Positions 1 to 7,572 are shown, counted from the stretch's first letter. The stretch is DNA of 17,586 nt from an uncultured Collinsella sp. (GCA_900549085.1 URMO01000041.1:1-17586), one strand, 5' to 3'. The notes: a model not told the origin generated them from the sequence alone. A program made the numbers and translations.

Positions 1-32
1 GATTTTCTTAACGCGAGGAGCTCTCGGTCGAT

Positions 33-173
33 GTGGGACGGAGGGATTCCGCGTCCGCCTGCCGGCGGCCGCGCCCCGCTGCGTCGCTTCGCTCCTTGCG
101 TGCTGCGCTGGAAAACGCTTCGCGTTTCCTCAGCTCCGCACCCTGGCGGGTTCGAATCCCTCCGCTTGCCCAC
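33..173. repeat. Imperfect inverted-repeat block with tRNA-end-like arms
   Basis: The outer arms are TGTGGG plus GGAGGGATTC on the left (33-49) and GAATCCC plus TCCG and CCCACA on the right (154-174). Together they form a large imperfect hairpin, with a further GC-rich stem inside (GGAAAACGC/GCGTTTCC around 111-129). The left arm TGGGACGGAGGGATTC (34-49) is identical to 224-239 in the neighbouring tRNA-Gln gene. The right arm holds GGGTTCGAATCCCTCCG, the same T-arm sequence in inverse orientation. I could not fold it into a normal tRNA; it may be a tRNA-derived relic or a REP-like palindrome. Confidence 0.5.
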
Positions 174-212
174 AAGAAAGCGCCCTGGGCCGTTATGGGC
201 TCAGGGCGCTCA
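173..212 (-). terminator. Rho-independent terminator after tRNA-Gln
   Basis: The stem pairs AGCGCCCTG (179-187) with CAGGGCGCT (202-210), with extra pairing towards the loop. On the minus strand the stem is followed by a T-rich run (complement of AAGAAAG, 174-180). It lies 8-10 bases after the tRNA CCA end. A TTTT on the other side (214-217) means it could also stop plus-strand transcription. Confidence 0.75.
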
Positions 213-219
213 GTTTTAA

Positions 220-294
220 TGGCTGGGACGGAGGGATTCGAACCCCCAACAGCCGGCACCAAAAACCGGAGTTCTACCGTTGAACTACGTCCCA
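220..294 (-). tRNA. tRNA-Gln (anticodon TTG)
   Basis: On the minus strand the 75-nt gene starts TGGGACG and ends CGTCCCA-G-CCA, giving a perfect 7-bp acceptor stem with encoded CCA. The D arm is GTTCAACGGTAGAAC. The anticodon stem CCGGT/GCCGG encloses the loop TTTTGGT, so the anticodon is TTG (glutamine, reads CAA). The T arm is TGGGGGTTCGAATCCCTCC. It starts only about 38 bases after the stop of the upstream peptidoglycan-binding protein gene, so it may be co-transcribed or have a promoter inside that gene. It is followed by a strong terminator. Confidence 0.95.
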
Positions 295-332
295 ATGTGT
301 GGTGTTGCCCAAAAGCAACCCGTTTAGTTTAC

Positions 333-1238
333 CTAATCTGCGAGGGCATCGCAAACGCCATCGAGCAGGCGTACGGCGAGTGTCTGCGCATCACTTGCGG
401 TGAAGGTTCCGTTGTAGCGCGTCATGCCCGTGAGCTCAATGCGGATGCGCGCGGGCTTTTGCTGCGCGGCGACATTGGCGGTGCGGATGCGCTGTGCAAG
501 GTTGTGACACTCGGCAAGGGCGATCGTGGCGCGCGGCGCAGCATCTGCGGGCAGCTCATCGCTTGCAATCTCGAGCACCAGATCCACGTCGGTCGGAACC
601 TCGGAATCGCAAAGCATCATGCCGCTGCTGTCGGTCGTCGCCGTGGCGATGTTCCACATGCGCGATGCAACGCTGCGTGCGATGGGGTCCTCACCGATGA
701 CGGCAATCTGGAAGCGCTCGAGCACGTTGGCGGCGCGGGCAAAACCGATGCGCGACTCGGCCTCGGTAACCGAGGGCTTGCCCTCCCACACGTGATGCAG
801 GCGGTTGATATAGGCGTAGGTATCCTGGAACGCCATGCCATCGGCAAACAGGCCAACATTTTCCTGGAACTGCTGCAGAGCGGCCTCGGTGTGCGGGCCA
901 AAATAGCCGTCGTCCTCACCGCAGGCAAAACCCAAAACGTTGAGCGCGCGCTGCAGGGCCTGAACGTCGGCGCCATGGAAATTGGGCATGCGCAGATAGA
1001 GCGTGCGGTCGCCCAGTTTATACGAGGCGTCTACCAGGGCGCTCCAACAGGGGATATCGACGGCGCAGCCAGCGGGAAGGCCACTGTCGAGCCTAAAGGT
1101 GCCAACAGCCTGCTCGGTGGTGGTGCCAAAGCGCTTGTCGGAGACCTCGGTGTCATCGATTGTATAGCCGAGCTGCAGAAGGCGGGACTGGACGTCCTCG
1201 ACGGCTGCTCCCTGCATGCCCGTTGTAATAGGTTCCAT
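333..1238 (-). CDS. Peptidoglycan-binding-domain protein, two PGB repeats
   Basis: This 301-residue protein has two PG_binding_1 repeats, at about residues 8-72 (VQSRLLQLGY, FGTTTEQAV) and 84-148 (VQALQRALNVLGF, DDGYFGPHTEAALQQFQ). The pattern DGxFGxxTxxAxxxFQ is the family hallmark. Residues 165-300 form an alpha/beta domain that I do not recognise securely. No signal peptide or membrane segment is visible, so it should stay in the cytoplasm. Two PGB repeats plus a C-terminal domain in a leaderless protein recall actinobacterial CwlM, whose amidase-like domain is regulatory. Here the usual zinc-ligand motifs (DPGHGG and others) are absent. The start at 1238 is supported by AAAGGGG (1247-1253) upstream. 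The gene runs towards tRNA-Gln. Its role is unknown; a sensor or regulator of wall synthesis is only a guess. Confidence 0.75.
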   Translation of the reverse strand: MEPITTGMQGAAVEDVQSRLLQLGYTIDDTEVSDKRFGTTTEQAVGTFRLDSGLPAGCAVDIPCWSALVDASYKLGDRTLYLRMPNFHGADVQALQRALNVLGFACGEDDGYFGPHTEAALQQFQENVGLFADGMAFQDTYAYINRLHHVWEGKPSVTEAESRIGFARAANVLERFQIAVIGEDPIARSVASRMWNIATATTDSSGMMLCDSEVPTDVDLVLEIASDELPADAAPRATIALAECHNLAQRIRTANVAAQQKPARIRIELTGMTRYNGTFTASDAQTLAVRLLDGVCDALAD

Positions 1239-1376
1239 GAACGAACCCCTTTCGGCGTACCATTCGTACTATTTGAGCGTGTGTCGGATAGACAACGCAA
1301 AGGGATGCATAAACATGCACTCAACAGTGTAGCAAGTTGTACCCAAATACGCTGCTGACAGGTTTTATTACCCCCG

Positions 1377-2402
1377 CTAGTTAAGGCGCTCCACAAAGAA
1401 ATCTGCCATGGAGAGGAACAGCTCGCGTGCGTGCGGATCAAGCTCAACGTTCTCGATGGCCGCTTTCGCCTTGGCGGTCAGGTCGAGCGCGTAAGTGTGG
1501 GCGTAATCGATGGAGCCGGTCTCCTGGAAGATCTCCACGGCGCGTGCAAGTTGCACGGGGTCCTCGGTGCCCGAGGAAAGGATTGCCTCGACCTCGTCGT
1601 GATAACGCTCGTCTGACAGGGCGTGCACGGCGACGAGGGTGCGCTTGCCCTCGGTGATATCGGTGCGGAAGTCCTTGTTGGCGGCCTCTTTGGTGCCGAT
1701 CAAGTTGAGCAGATCGTCCTGAATCTGAAAGGCAAGGCCCGTGTGCAGACCAAAGGCGCGCAGCGCTTCGATTTGCCCATCGCTGCCGCCGCCGATAATG
1801 GCTCCGGCGGCAAGTGGCGTGGCTCCGCTGTAGTACGCGGTCTTGTGCGTCGCCATGTCCAGATAATCGTCGACCGAGATGTCAAAGCGCCCATCGCGGA
1901 CCCAGCCCAAGTCGAGCGCCTGGCCCTCGATGGTGCGAACGATCATCTCGGTGAGCTCGTGGAGCACGCGGAGTTTCACGTCTGCCTCGAGTGTGGGGTC
2001 GTCGAGAACCGTCTTGGTGACCATGGTGAGCGCTAGGTCGCCGCAGTTGATGGCAAGCCCCGTGCCCTCGGTAAGGTGCATGCAGGGCTTGCCGCGGCGC
2101 AGTTGGCCGTTGTCGGCGATGTCGTCATGGATAAGCGCTCCCGATTGAAAGTGCTCTATAGCTGCCGCCGCGCTGCGGGCGCTCTCAAAGCTGCCGCCTA
2201 CCGCGGTGGCGGCGAGCATGCAGATGAGCGGGCGGTGGCGCTTGCCGGCATTGGCCGTAAATGCCGAGAGCGGGGTATACAGGTAACGCTCGATATCGGC
2301 GGAAGTCGCCTGTCCGTCAAAAAACGTGGCCAGATAGTCGTTAATCTGGTCAAAGTGCTGGGCTAAAAAGCTGGTAAACGGACTGGACACGGGTTCTCGC
2401 AT
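1377..2402 (-). CDS. Polyprenyl diphosphate synthase (trans-isoprenyl)
   Basis: The product adds isopentenyl diphosphate units to an allylic diphosphate, making a precursor for quinones, carotenoids or other prenyl lipids; it should be cytosolic. The 341 residues match the family length. Visible motifs are GKRHRP (53-58), the first aspartate-rich motif DDIAD (93-97) followed by LRRGKP, HKTAYYSG (186-193), the second motif QIQDDLLN (226-233), and DITEGKRTL (248-256). Residues just before the first motif are small (SGALIHDD), which in this family usually allows chains longer than C15, so a C20 or longer product is inferred. The last position of the second motif is Asn rather than Asp. The start at 2402 has only a weak AAGAAAG ribosome-binding site. 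It follows the PTS fusion gene by 116 bases, with no obvious functional link. Confidence 0.88.
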   Translation of the reverse strand: MREPVSSPFTSFLAQHFDQINDYLATFFDGQATSADIERYLYTPLSAFTANAGKRHRPLICMLAATAVGGSFESARSAAAAIEHFQSGALIHDDIADNGQLRRGKPCMHLTEGTGLAINCGDLALTMVTKTVLDDPTLEADVKLRVLHELTEMIVRTIEGQALDLGWVRDGRFDISVDDYLDMATHKTAYYSGATPLAAGAIIGGGSDGQIEALRAFGLHTGLAFQIQDDLLNLIGTKEAANKDFRTDITEGKRTLVAVHALSDERYHDEVEAILSSGTEDPVQLARAVEIFQETGSIDYAHTYALDLTAKAKAAIENVELDPHARELFLSMADFFVERLN

Positions 2403-2518
2403 TCTTTCTTAGGTTGCACCGTTGCATTATGCAGACAACATATTGCCACATTGGGGCGTCGAGCGCGGCGGTTGAAGACGATTGAGTCTTGCGGTCGCAA
2501 ACGCGGCAAGGGGCTCGG

Positions 2519-4969
2519 CTAGATAAGCCCAAAGTGTTCGAGCGCGGTGACGACACCGTCGTGGTCGAAGCTGTCGGTTACGTAGTCGGCCTTTTCCTTG
2601 AGGAAGTCCGGCGCGTTGCCCATGGCGATGCCAACATCGACCGCCTCCATGAGGGCGATGTCGTTGCTCGCGTCGCCAATGCCATATACGGTGCCGTGGT
2701 CTGGTCCCAGGGCGTCAAGCACAGCCTTGATTCCGGCCCGTTTGGTGCACTCGCGCGGCGAGATTTCTGTGACCTCGAGCTCGAGCTCGTTGAGGCAGAG
2801 CAGAGGTCCAAGCTCTTCATCTTGGGCGATGCGGTTGGCAAGTGGTGTGGACATAAGAATTTTATAGGCGTTGTAGTGCTCAAGTTGCGTGACGGCGTCG
2901 CCCACGGTGCGTGCGTAGCCGTACGTCTCGGGGGCATCTGCACTCATGCGCACGACGCGATCGATGCCCTCAAAGCGAATGACCTCGCCCGATTGCTCGA
3001 GATAGGGGGCGAGGCGCTGTAGCAGACCAGGGTTTATGGCTGCATTTCGCACGATACGCCCCTCGAGTTCGGCGTAACCGCCCGCGAGGCACACGACGCC
3101 TGCCCACGGCAGCTCGAGCAGCTTGGGATGGATGCAGCTGAGGGTGCGCCCCGTACAGATAAAGGCTTTGTTGCCGTTAGCGACAAACGTGCGAATTGCC
3201 TGTGCAACCGTCTCGTTGGGATAGGGGGAGAGGTCTCGCTCACCCTCGGGAAGCTCCTGGGCAAGTCTGGGATCTTGCCAGGCGAGCGTACCGTCGATGT
3301 CGAAGAAGCAGACATTGCCATGCTTTTTGGTGGCGTCGGCGGCATGAGAAGGCGAGGCGGCGAATGCAAAACTCGGCTCGAGGCCCATGATCTGGTCAAA
3401 ATGCTCTTTAACGCGGGGAACCGAGATGCCGATGATTACCTGGGCGGTCTTGCCCGTAATGATGAGGCCCTTGGCGCCCACCGCGACAAACGACGCGTTA
3501 TCTGCAACGATGGAAGGGTCTGCGACCTCGACGCGCAGGCGCGTGGCACAGTTGGTTGCGCCCACAATATTGCCAACACCACCTAAAAGCTGAATTACCC
3601 GCTCAGCGAGGATGTGATCTTGATCGGATCGACTATTGACCTCGTCATTGGGAGATTGCTCTTTGGCAAAGCCGCTTTCCGTTAAACGATCGATTGCCGC
3701 GCGATTGGCGACATGATCCTCGCGGCCCGGCGTCTTAAGGTCATAGATCAAGATGAGTGCTCGAAAACTAACAAAAAAGATGAGGCTAAAGGCAAGGCCG
3801 ATACCGAGCGCCAAAAGATAGGCACCGGCATGCGTGCGCATGAGCGGAATAAAGTTGAAGGCTGCCATCTCCATGAGGCCGCCCGAGAAGATGCCGACGA
3901 TGCCAAAGAGATTCATGGTTGTGGCAAGGCAAGACGATAAGACGGCGTAGAGAAAAAAGAGCCCGGGGTGGGTGAACATAAAGAGAAACTCGAGTGGCTC
4001 GGTAACGCCGCAAACCACCGAGGCGATGATGGCGGGAACAAGGATGACCCTGAGGCCGGCGCGGCGTTCTGGTTTTGCGGTGGAGTAGAACGCGGCTGCG
4101 ATGGCGGGAAGGCCAAAGAGCTTGACCCAGCCGGTGGCGGTAAAACCGGCCCACGGCGCAAGTTCATTAAGGGGGCGCGTGCTATGGGAGAGGATGGGGA
4201 GCAAGCTGCTCCACGTGGCGTAGATGCCGTCGTTAATGACCAGGTTGTCGTAGTAGATCGGCATGTAGAGCAGGTGGTGCAGCCCCATGGGCTCGAGCGC
4301 TCGCTCCAAAAACACAAAGATGCCCACGCCAAAGGGGCCGACGCTCGTAAGTGCATGGCGCAGCGTTTCGGTCATTGCGTATACGGAGGGCACGATGGCG
4401 GCCGAGATAGCGGCAAGGGCAAACACGGCAAAAAAGCTGATGAGGTAGACCAGCGAGGAGCCCGAGAAGGTGCCGAGCCAATCGGGAACCTTGGCATCGT
4501 AGAAGCGGTCATGGATGGCGACGACGGTTGCCGATACCACCAGCGGGCCGATAATGCCGGTGTCGAGCGTCTTGATGCCGTCGATGATGGTGATGCCGCT
4601 AGCGGAGGTCAAAGACGACGGGTACTTAAGTCCAAGGTTGTCTCCGCTCAGCTTAATGATCTCGCTCAAAAAGAAGCAGTAGGCAAAATAGGCGACGAGC
4701 GCCTCGAGGCAGCAACGCGCCGGCTGCTTTTGGGCAAGGCCGATGGGCAGTGCTACGGCAAAAAGGAGCGGAAGGCGCTTAAAGACCGTCCACGAGCCAC
4801 GCTGGATGATAGTCCAAAAAACGTACCAAGGGGTTCCGTATACGGCGAGATCGCCGACGATATCCGCAGACGTTGCGAGGGCGGAGACGCCGACCATAAG
4901 GCCCGATATGGAGAACAGCATGGCGGGCGCGAACATTGCCCCGCCAAAGCGTTGGATTTTTTGCAGCAT
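2519..4969 (-). CDS. Alpha-glucoside PTS permease EIIC-EIIB fused to HAD phosphatase
   Basis: This 816-residue protein has three parts. Residues 1-415 are a glucose-family EIIC resembling GlvC/MalP (IQRFGGAMF at 5, GIKTLDTGIIG at 131, GVTEPLEF at 321, FRALILIYDLKTPGRE at 402). Residues 450-530 are EIIB with the phosphorylated Cys474 in ATNCATRLRV. Residues 553-816 are a Cof-type HAD-IIB phosphatase with DIDGT (557-561), CTGRT (605-609) and GDASND (765-770). EIIC-EIIB would import and phosphorylate an alpha-glucoside such as maltose. The HAD part should be cytosolic and hydrolyse a sugar phosphate, perhaps the imported one. No EIIA or 6-phospho-glucosidase is present here. I chose the ATG at 4969 because GGAAGG (4977-4982) is well spaced from it; the ATG at 5005 lacks such a site and adds 12 residues that GlvC-like proteins do not have. 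The gene diverges from a GntR regulator. The substrate is inferred. Confidence 0.9.
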   Translation of the reverse strand: MLQKIQRFGGAMFAPAMLFSISGLMVGVSALATSADIVGDLAVYGTPWYVFWTIIQRGSWTVFKRLPLLFAVALPIGLAQKQPARCCLEALVAYFAYCFFLSEIIKLSGDNLGLKYPSSLTSASGITIIDGIKTLDTGIIGPLVVSATVVAIHDRFYDAKVPDWLGTFSGSSLVYLISFFAVFALAAISAAIVPSVYAMTETLRHALTSVGPFGVGIFVFLERALEPMGLHHLLYMPIYYDNLVINDGIYATWSSLLPILSHSTRPLNELAPWAGFTATGWVKLFGLPAIAAAFYSTAKPERRAGLRVILVPAIIASVVCGVTEPLEFLFMFTHPGLFFLYAVLSSCLATTMNLFGIVGIFSGGLMEMAAFNFIPLMRTHAGAYLLALGIGLAFSLIFFVSFRALILIYDLKTPGREDHVANRAAIDRLTESGFAKEQSPNDEVNSRSDQDHILAERVIQLLGGVGNIVGATNCATRLRVEVADPSIVADNASFVAVGAKGLIITGKTAQVIIGISVPRVKEHFDQIMGLEPSFAFAASPSHAADATKKHGNVCFFDIDGTLAWQDPRLAQELPEGERDLSPYPNETVAQAIRTFVANGNKAFICTGRTLSCIHPKLLELPWAGVVCLAGGYAELEGRIVRNAAINPGLLQRLAPYLEQSGEVIRFEGIDRVVRMSADAPETYGYARTVGDAVTQLEHYNAYKILMSTPLANRIAQDEELGPLLCLNELELEVTEISPRECTKRAGIKAVLDALGPDHGTVYGIGDASNDIALMEAVDVGIAMGNAPDFLKEKADYVTDSFDHDGVVTALEHFGLI

Positions 4970-5008
4970 AATATGCCTTCCGGATGCAACATGCTGTGCA
5001 AGCAAGAA

Positions 5009-5019
5009 CGTTTAAACAA
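5009..5019. promoter_or_regulatory. Putative GntR operator A, PTS-gene side
   Basis: CGTTTAAACAA on the plus strand reads TTGTTTAAACG in the direction of the PTS gene. It lies 40 bases before the PTS start codon, just downstream of a possible -10 (TACAAT on the minus strand, 5027-5032). A repressor here would block initiation or early elongation. The same core GTTTAAAC occurs at 5132, 15050 and, in variants, at 6029 and 6105. Confidence 0.5.
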
Positions 5020-5130
5020 TGAACTCATTGTAGAGGACTGGCTGCTTGCCGCATTGACGGTTTTGATTTGGTCCGATCTGGGTGTCGGGGGAACCGTCGA
5101 CGGTAAATAATCCGTGCTTTGCCGATAGAC

Positions 5131-5141
5131 GGTTTAAACAA
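5131..5141. promoter_or_regulatory. Putative GntR operator B, regulator side
   Basis: GGTTTAAACAA is the second copy of the GTTTAAAC palindrome in the 224-bp divergent intergenic region. It lies 52 bases before the GntR start codon, which suits autoregulation. It differs from operator A only in the flanking base (G instead of C). Confidence 0.45.
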
Positions 5142-5193
5142 CTCCAAGAAATGCTATCGTGCCTAGCCATACATATTCATTAGAGGTGAAGTC

Positions 5194-5913
5194 ATGCCAA
5201 AAGCGATTTACGAAGGAATCTACCGCGAGATCCGTTCGCGCATCATTAATGGGACCTATGCGTTTCAGGAGATGCTGCCAACCGAAGCCGAGCTGACCGC
5301 GGAATTTGGCTGCACGCGCAATACCGTCCGCCGCGCTTTGAGTATGCTGGCAGACGAGATGTTTGTGCAGCCCATACACGGCAAGGGCGTGCGCGTTATT
5401 TGGCTCAAGGGCGAAACCGACATGCTGGGCGCACTCGAGGAAGTCGAGTCGTTTGGCGAATTTGCAAAGCGCAACAATGCCGTCGCATCGACCGAGGTCA
5501 AGTCTTTTGAACATTTGATTTGCACTGAGCAACTCTCTCGTCGCCTGGGCTTTAAGGTGGGCGAGGAGTTGATTCGCGTGGTGCGTGTCCGAAGCCTTAA
5601 CGGCAATGCACGCCAAGTAGACCATGGTTACTTTTTGGAGTCGATCGCCAAGGGCCTGACGCCCGAGATCGCCGCAAAGTCGATTTACGACTATCTGGAG
5701 CATAAACGCGGCGTCAAGGTGATGGCGAGTCGCCGTACAGTGAGCGTCGAGCTTGCCAACGATGAGGACTGCAGCTATCTTGACCTCGGCAAATACAACT
5801 GTGTTGCCGTCATGGAGAGCCAGTCGTACACCTCGGACGGCATCTTGTTCGAGGTCACGCATGCCCGCACGCATCCCGAGATCTTCCACTACCGCGTCAA
5901 CTCCAAGCGATAG
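5194..5913 (+). CDS. GntR-family regulator with UTRA domain (TreR-like)
   Basis: This 239-residue protein has an N-terminal winged helix-turn-helix (residues 5-70: LPTEAELTAEFG, then recognition helix CTRNTVRRALSMLADE, wing IHGKGVRV) and a C-terminal UTRA effector domain (about 95-235: VDHGYFLESI, SIYDYLEHKRGVK, DGILFEVTHARTHPEIFHY). The arrangement and the N-terminus resemble the trehalose repressor TreR, whose effector is a sugar phosphate. It diverges from the PTS-HAD gene, and paired GTTTAAAC palindromes lie between them. The likely role is repression of alpha-glucoside uptake, relieved by a phosphorylated sugar made by the PTS. The start has AGAGGTGA (5183-5190) upstream. Similar palindromes before the ABC operon and malQ suggest a wider regulon. 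The effector identity is inferred. Confidence 0.88.
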   Translation: MPKAIYEGIYREIRSRIINGTYAFQEMLPTEAELTAEFGCTRNTVRRALSMLADEMFVQPIHGKGVRVIWLKGETDMLGALEEVESFGEFAKRNNAVASTEVKSFEHLICTEQLSRRLGFKVGEELIRVVRVRSLNGNARQVDHGYFLESIAKGLTPEIAAKSIYDYLEHKRGVKVMASRRTVSVELANDEDCSYLDLGKYNCVAVMESQSYTSDGILFEVTHARTHPEIFHYRVNSKR

Positions 5914-5959
5914 CCGGCTAGCTCGCAGCCTGACGAGACTCATGCCCTCAAAGCGAACG

Positions 5960-6008
5960 AAAACGCCCGGTCAAACCGACGATGCGTCGGTTTGACCGGG
6001 CGTTTTCT
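5960..6008 (+). terminator. Strong terminator after the GntR gene
   Basis: A perfect 22-bp stem runs from AAAACGCCCGG (from 5960) to CCGGGCGTTTT (ending at 6006), with an ATG triloop and T-rich tail. The A-run on the other side makes it symmetrical, so it could work in both directions. Confidence 0.9.
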
Positions 6009-6028
6009 CTGCATTAGATAACAAATAA

Positions 6029-6040
6029 TTGTTTATACAA
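6029..6040. promoter_or_regulatory. Putative GntR operator C before the ABC operon
   Basis: TTGTTTATACAA is a near-perfect palindrome (11 of 12 positions match the TTGTATATACAA form I remember for TreR-type sites, which I cannot verify here). It lies about 90 bases upstream of the probable ABC-operon -10, as the distal partner of operator D. Confidence 0.5.
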
Positions 6041-6104
6041 AACTTGTCAAGTATCAAGTTGAATACTACCGTTCACCGAAGTTTTTCTACCGCTCTAGTA
6101 ATAC

Positions 6105-6116
6105 TTGTTCAAACAA
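6105..6116. promoter_or_regulatory. Putative GntR operator D overlapping the ABC-operon -35 region
   Basis: TTGTTCAAACAA is symmetric except at the centre and shares TTGTT/AACAA with the other sites. It overlaps the expected -35 position of the promoter whose -10 is TATTGT at 6131, a classic place for a repressor. Confidence 0.5.
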
Positions 6117-6136
6117 CTAGCCAAATAGCGTATTGT
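6108..6136 (+). promoter_or_regulatory. Probable promoter of the ABC importer operon
   Basis: The proposed -10 is TATTGT (6131-6136) and the -35 region is TTCAAA (6108-6113), with a 17-bp spacer. The -35 match is poor, so the promoter may be weak or regulated. The ~85-base leader before the start codon contains a perfect 7-bp hairpin GGCGGCA/TGCCGCC (6183-6201) just ahead of the ribosome-binding site. Confidence 0.4.
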
Positions 6137-6224
6137 ACAAATCAGCAAAAGGGGCAAAGTCCCCGAGCCAATCTCCGAAGGCGGCGGCAAAGGGTGCCGC
6201 CACGGTGTGAAAGGGTGGATTGTA

Positions 6225-7541
6225 ATGAAGAACGAAATGAGCAGAAGGCAGTTCCTGGGCTTTGCTGGTCCCGCGGCTGCGGTTCTTGGTCTGGGTCTCG
6301 TGGGCTGCGGTGGCTCCGCCGGTTCCGGCTCCTCTGCTTCTGGTGACGCTGCCGAGGTCTACTTCCTCCAATTCAAGCCCGAGGTCGACAAGGAGTGGAA
6401 GGAGATCGCCAAGGCCTATAAGAAGGAGAAGGGCGTCGAGGTCAAGATCGTGACCGCCGCTTCCAACACCTACGAGGAGAAGCTTAAGTCCGAGATGTCC
6501 AAGAGCTCCGCTCCGACCCTGTTCCAGGTCAACGGCCCCACCGGTCTTAAGAACTGGAAGGATTACTGCGCCGACCTGTCCGATACCAAGCTCCGCGGTG
6601 AGCTCATTGACGACTCCCTGGCTCTGCAGTCCGATGGCAAGGATCTGGGTATCGACTGGGTCCAGGAGAGCTACGGCATCATCTACAACAAGCAGCTGCT
6701 CGAGAAGGCTGGCTACAAGGCCGAGGACATCAACTCCTTCGACAAGCTGAAGGCTTGTGCTGACGACATCCAGGCCCGCAAGGACGAGCTCGGCGTTGAG
6801 GGTGCCTTCACTTCTGCCGGCATGGATGACTCCTCCAGCTGGCGCTACACCACCCACCTCGCCAACCTCCCGCTCTACTACGAGTTCGAGAAGGAGCACA
6901 ACCAGGAGGACGACGAGATCAAGGGCGAGTATCTCGACAACTTTAAGCAGATCTTCGACCTGTATATCACCGACTCCACCTGCGATCCTTCGCAGCTTGC
7001 CTCCAAGACCGGCGACGACGCCACCAACGAGTTCGCAACCGGCAAGGCCGTTTTCTATCAGAACGGCTCTTGGGCATACGCTGACCTCACCAAGGCCGGT
7101 ATGACCGACGACCAGCTCGGCATGCTGCCGATCTACATCGGCGTCGACGGCGAGGAGAACCAGGGCCTGTGCTCCGGCGGCGAGAACTACTGGTGCGTGA
7201 GCTCCCAGGCTTCCGAGGATGCTCAGAAGGCCACCGAGGACTTCATGTACTGGTGCGTCACCGCTGACACCCCGACCAGCATCATCGCCGACAAGATGGG
7301 TCTGACCGCTCCGTTCAAGAGCGCCAAGGAGACCACCAACGTCTTCTCGCAGCAGGCCGTTGCCATGGCCAAGGACGGCAAGAAGACCGTCGCTTGGGAC
7401 TTCGTCTACATCCCCTCCGAGGAGTGGAAGAAGAACCTCAAGCAGGCTCTGATCGCCTATGCTGCCGACAACACCAAGTGGGACGGCGTCAAGAACGCCT
7501 TCGTCGATGGCTGGAAGACCGAGAAGGCTGCTTCCGAGTAA
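6225..7541 (+). CDS. Sugar ABC transporter substrate-binding lipoprotein (Tat type)
   Basis: This 438-residue family-1 (MalE/UgpB-like) solute-binding protein captures a sugar outside the membrane and delivers it to the two permeases encoded next. The N-terminus has a twin-arginine motif SRRQFLG (6-12), a hydrophobic stretch and a lipobox LVGC with the lipidated Cys28. A Gly/Ser-rich linker follows, then the mature domain. Binding-protein features include YGIIYNKQLLEKAGY, FATGKAVFYQNGSWA and IADKMGLTAPFKSA. Malto-oligosaccharides are the likely ligand from the neighbouring malQ and phosphorylase genes, but the sequence alone does not prove this. The start at 6225 is chosen for AAAGGGTGG (6211-6219); an upstream in-frame GTG at 6207 would bury that site. 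Codons are unusually biased to C/G endings, as in highly expressed genes. Confidence 0.9.
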   Translation: MKNEMSRRQFLGFAGPAAAVLGLGLVGCGGSAGSGSSASGDAAEVYFLQFKPEVDKEWKEIAKAYKKEKGVEVKIVTAASNTYEEKLKSEMSKSSAPTLFQVNGPTGLKNWKDYCADLSDTKLRGELIDDSLALQSDGKDLGIDWVQESYGIIYNKQLLEKAGYKAEDINSFDKLKACADDIQARKDELGVEGAFTSAGMDDSSSWRYTTHLANLPLYYEFEKEHNQEDDEIKGEYLDNFKQIFDLYITDSTCDPSQLASKTGDDATNEFATGKAVFYQNGSWAYADLTKAGMTDDQLGMLPIYIGVDGEENQGLCSGGENYWCVSSQASEDAQKATEDFMYWCVTADTPTSIIADKMGLTAPFKSAKETTNVFSQQAVAMAKDGKKTVAWDFVYIPSEEWKKNLKQALIAYAADNTKWDGVKNAFVDGWKTEKAASE

Positions 7542-7572
7542 GCAGTTGCTGCCCAAGCTATCTGATTAGCGA

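Noticed and set aside
40..164. tRNA-Ser gene on the plus strand (GGAGGGATT ... AATCCCTCCG, CTGGAAAA)
   Set aside because: The ends and a Ser-like anticodon string are present, but the span is about 125 nt, the D and anticodon arms do not fold, and the T arm and acceptor strand overlap.
34..239. Integrated mobile element between attL/attR-like tRNA repeats
   Set aside because: The interval is under 200 bp and holds no integrase or other gene; only the duplicated tRNA ends are supported.
33..1358. 441-residue plus-strand open frame starting in the tRNA region
   Set aside because: It crosses the tRNA-Gln gene and lies antisense to the two-PGB protein; no ribosome-binding site or motif.
4970..5005. 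Upstream ATG start for the PTS fusion (828 residues)
   Set aside because: The inner ATG has a well-spaced GGAAGG and matches the N-terminus of GlvC-like proteins; the extra 12 residues have no support.
5134..5943. 269-residue minus-strand open frame
   Set aside because: It is the shadow of the GntR gene and would also cross the divergent promoter.
6117..7556. 479-residue minus-strand open frame
   Set aside because: It is antisense to the binding-protein gene, low in complexity (Leu/Val/Gly) and without recognisable motifs.
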